A program made the translations under genes and the position numbers. Positions 61,276 to 64,000 of a stretch of 64,000 bases of DNA are shown piece by piece. Within the stretch, counting starts at the first letter, position 1; each line of letters begins with the position of its first letter. The stretch covers positions 1,149,501 to 1,213,500 of the forward strand of contig NC_092030.1 in NCBI RefSeq assembly GCF_042242105.1. The letters run 5' to 3'. This stretch comes from Pempheris klunzingeri. Taxonomy: Eukaryota; Chordata; Actinopteri; Acropomatiformes; Pempheridae. The notes beneath the pieces were generated by a model. The model was given only the letters and a program-made list of their open reading frames with translations. It had not been told where the DNA came from and made no database searches.

Positions 61276-62218
61276 GAAACGGGATTTTATCTCAGCACTC
61301 ACTAAATATGTGAAGTCACGTCACAGCAGACAAATAAAACCAGTCATTACTACTCTACTGTTTGTCTCTCGCTGTTTTTCCTGGACTCCCCCCCCCCCTG
61401 CTGATGCGGCTGCTTCCTTGATATGCTCCTTATTCTGCTGCTCAGACTGTTGAAGACTATAAACTAGGTAAATGTTCACTGAGCTGATGAGAAGTCGGCT
61501 CATTTCCTCATTGACTTCCATCCAATCAGAGCCAGTGGAGTCGCCCCCTGCTGGACTTTAGAGAGGATGCAGCTTTAAGGCTCTTCAGCATCTGCCTCAC
61601 TTTTTTTTTAGACCTGGAAGCGACGCGCACTTCATTCTTACTCTTCATCTCAGCCAGGACTCTGAGATGAGCCACGTGTGCTGTGCTGCTCCCAGGTGAA
61701 CTCACTCTGACGGTTAATCAGTAAAATATTAAACTTTTAATGTGAACTGTGTGTCGTTTGACTTGGCCGAGCAACTGACTATTCAAACTTGAACTTCAGA
61801 CATCAAAAATCTTGATATTTGTTTTGTAGGAGGACTTTCCTGGACAACTTTAGATGTTGCCATCTTGTTAGAAGAGACAGGATCAAGTGTATTTATCTTA
61901 AAAAGGTTCACTCTTCCCAAAAGAGGTAGTGATAAAGCTGTCCGACGGGCCAGATCCAGGCCAGCGAGGGAGGGGGTGGTGTGTATGCCCAAATAAACAA
62001 AACCTGATGGGTTTGCTTAGCAATAAAGTGATTCACTAATCAGATCTAAGTGCCCAGTGGGTCCTCCTGCTGTATCTACTAGACCAAGCAGCAGTGGGTC
62101 TGAACCAGCAAAGGTTTTCATCATCCATGCAGCCAGTTTGTCATCTACTGAGCACAGCCAGGGGGGGGCGATGCTGCTCTATTTACAGAGGATTCACATG
62201 GATTTCACACAATCTGAA

Positions 62219-62250
<32 letters not shown>

Positions 62251-62408
62251 TTCTACAGTGAAAGACACAAGCAGCAGCACCTTCCTCATTCCTGTGTCAT
62301 TAGCTCTTCGTCTTCCATCTTAACTCTCTCCTCGCTCTTTAAGTTTGTTTTTTACAGCGAATGACTCATTCACCACTGAAAGATCAGCACATAACCTCAC
62401 CGTTACTT

Positions 62409-62453
62409 ACCCTCTCTCTCCCTCTCTCTCCCTCTCTCTCCCTCTCTCTCTCC
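62409..62453. repeat. (CCCTCTCTCT)n minisatellite
   Basis: Four to five copies of a 10-base pyrimidine unit. Confidence 0.9.
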
Positions 62454-63089
62454 TGTGAAGGAGCCAGGCTTCCTGCTCTTAGTTCCCAGAGTTCCCGGCT
62501 GCTGGCAGGAGAATGCTGGGAATATCCGGAGAGGAAGGGGAAGTGACATCACAGCGGTGACCTTCCGTACCAGGCCATATCACCTGGTGCTGGCTGGAGG
62601 AGAGCTACCAAACAAACTTAAAAACACACACACACACACACACACACATTCAGTGAGAAACATTATTGACACACGTCAGGCTGCTTTCCAGGAGGAGAGA
62701 ACCAGGAGGAGAACTCGAGTTCTCATGAAGAGAGAGAGGAAGCGATAACTTCAAGTGCTCGTGCAGAAAACTTTCCAGCAGCTCTGAACAGACGGCCGAG
62801 CCGAACACGTCTCTGACAGGAAGAGCTCCCTCCGGGCTTCATCTGGTTCCTCACGTCAGCTCAAGACTTCTGTCTGCGCTTCTACTCATGGGTCACGTTA
62901 GAATCAGGTTAGAGGACGGGTTTATTTGACAGTCAGGACACTTTGAAGGATAAAACCAGACATCTACCCCCCCCTGACTGTCCACGTGGAGCTCAAGGCC
63001 TCCACAGCGTCCACCATCCTGTGGTGTCACAGCAGGCTTCACCCTCAGCTCGGCCATCAGACGTGGACTGAATGATCTTTCTTCCTGCA

Positions 63090-63414
63090 CAGAGGTGGAA
63101 ATATCTGAGTACATGTACTCCGTTTGTCATATTCAGATTTGACACTGATGAGCTTTTAAAGTTCAGTGTATTGTCAAACATTAAACAGTGTGAACATCAG
63201 CTCCTGAGATGGTTTCAGATTCATCTTGTGGTCCTTCAGAGGGGCCGACAAGACAGTGACCACAGCACCAAACTACCTGCTTGCACATGAACAGTGTAAT
63301 AATAACCCTGTTTCTGCAGAGTGAGCACGTTTCCTTCTGGTACTTTAAGAGCATTTTGTCGATGAGACCTCTGTACTTTTACTTAAGCTAGTTTCAGAGT
63401 TACGTCTCCTCCAC
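63090..63414. mobile_element. Degenerate 'cagaggtgga' MITE
   Basis: It starts cagaggtggaa with gagtacatgtactc close behind, and ends with gtacttttacttaag and then cctccac. These are diverged relatives of the element at 41590-41758. The borders are weak. Confidence 0.35.
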
Positions 63415-63800
63415 GGCACGTAACTGACCTGAAAAGCCGTCCAGCGGCGCACAGATCCAGAGAGACAGACGTCAGCACACACAGGCTGCACACAGATGGG
63501 ATCTGGAGCTCCACACAGGGAACATATGGCCTGTGGTGGACATATTTACTGAGTTTGGAGAGCATCTCAGGGGTTACATTCTTTAGGAGCAGAGGCTGGA
63601 AAACACATATACACAAACCCACAGAGTTGCACAAACACACACACAGAAAATTATATACTGAAGGAGGGAGAGAGGGGGAAGACAGAGGAGAGGAAGGAGG
63701 GATGGAGGAGGTGAAGAGACAAAGACAGAGAAGATGCAGAGGTCCCTTAATGCCAAATCAGGCAGAGGGGGAGGAGGGGTGAGGAGGGGGGGTGGGAGAG

Positions 63801-63804
<4 letters not shown>

Positions 63805-63868
<64 letters not shown>
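63805..63868. repeat. (GT)n microsatellite
   Basis: About 32 uninterrupted GT units. Confidence 0.97.
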
Positions 63869-63869
<1 letters not shown>

Positions 63870-64000
63870 TGGAGACATCATTATACAGGATGACAAAAGA
63901 CGAATGGATCCTCTGGTCAGCTGCTGCTGCTGTCTATTGTCCTGCGGACAGAGGACCCCCCCGCCCCCCCCACACCACCACCACCCCACACACACACACA

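Larger units (their letters stand above)
61340..64000. other. 3' flank of ambp, repeats only
   Basis: No coding exon was recognised on either strand. Contents: a CCTCTCTCTC repeat (about 62409-62453), CA runs (about 62231-62250 and 62624-62648), a degenerate MITE (63090-63414), a GT run (63805-63868) and C-rich/CA sequence at the window end. Confidence 0.55.

Overview
The window reads as vertebrate, and specifically teleost fish, genomic DNA. Coding exons are short and split by GT-AG introns. CA/TG microsatellites are very dense, and several repeats have the look of common fish MITEs, tRNA-derived SINEs and LINE 3' ends. The gene set (fam163, swi5, slc27a4, a lipocalin, ambp) resembles a piece of human chromosome 9q. 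A percomorph is likely, but the species cannot be named from the sequence. All six supported protein-coding genes lie on the + strand, and I see no convincing gene on the - strand.

Layout: (1) 1-5.2 kb is repeat-rich upstream DNA. (2) fam163 (most likely fam163b) has two coding exons at 5225-8920 and a 3' UTR to about 11.03 kb. (3) 11-15.7 kb is an intergenic, low-complexity stretch. (4) swi5 (15890-21485, five exons) encodes the small coiled-coil recombination mediator. (5) A CpG-rich block at 23.1-24.3 kb is the likely promoter of slc27a4, whose 13 coding exons (25235-36520) encode a complete 643-residue fatty acid transport protein/acyl-CoA synthetase with a long 3' UTR. (6) Three tandem lipocalin genes follow: a ptgds-like lipocalin (42107-45731, 185 aa), a lipocalin-only AMBP-like gene (47051-54976, 222 aa) and a full ambp gene encoding alpha-1-microglobulin plus bikunin (56480-61214, 354 aa). 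(7) 61.3-64 kb is 3' flank with simple repeats.

The three lipocalin genes share the same intron phases, and exons 3 and 5 have identical lengths (77 and 102 nt), so they come from tandem duplication. The most notable point is the middle gene. It keeps the alpha-1-microglobulin domain and a furin-type RSKR site, but meets a stop 15 codons after that site, before any Kunitz exon. In the complete ambp gene the second Kunitz domain has Ser at the expected P1 position and has lost the usual YGGC motif. The 6.7-kb first intron of the middle gene is a nest of mobile elements arranged as a large imperfect palindrome.

All exon joins were deduced by eye from reading frame, GT/AG sites and remembered family sequences. 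Transcript ends, 5' UTRs and promoters are inferences.
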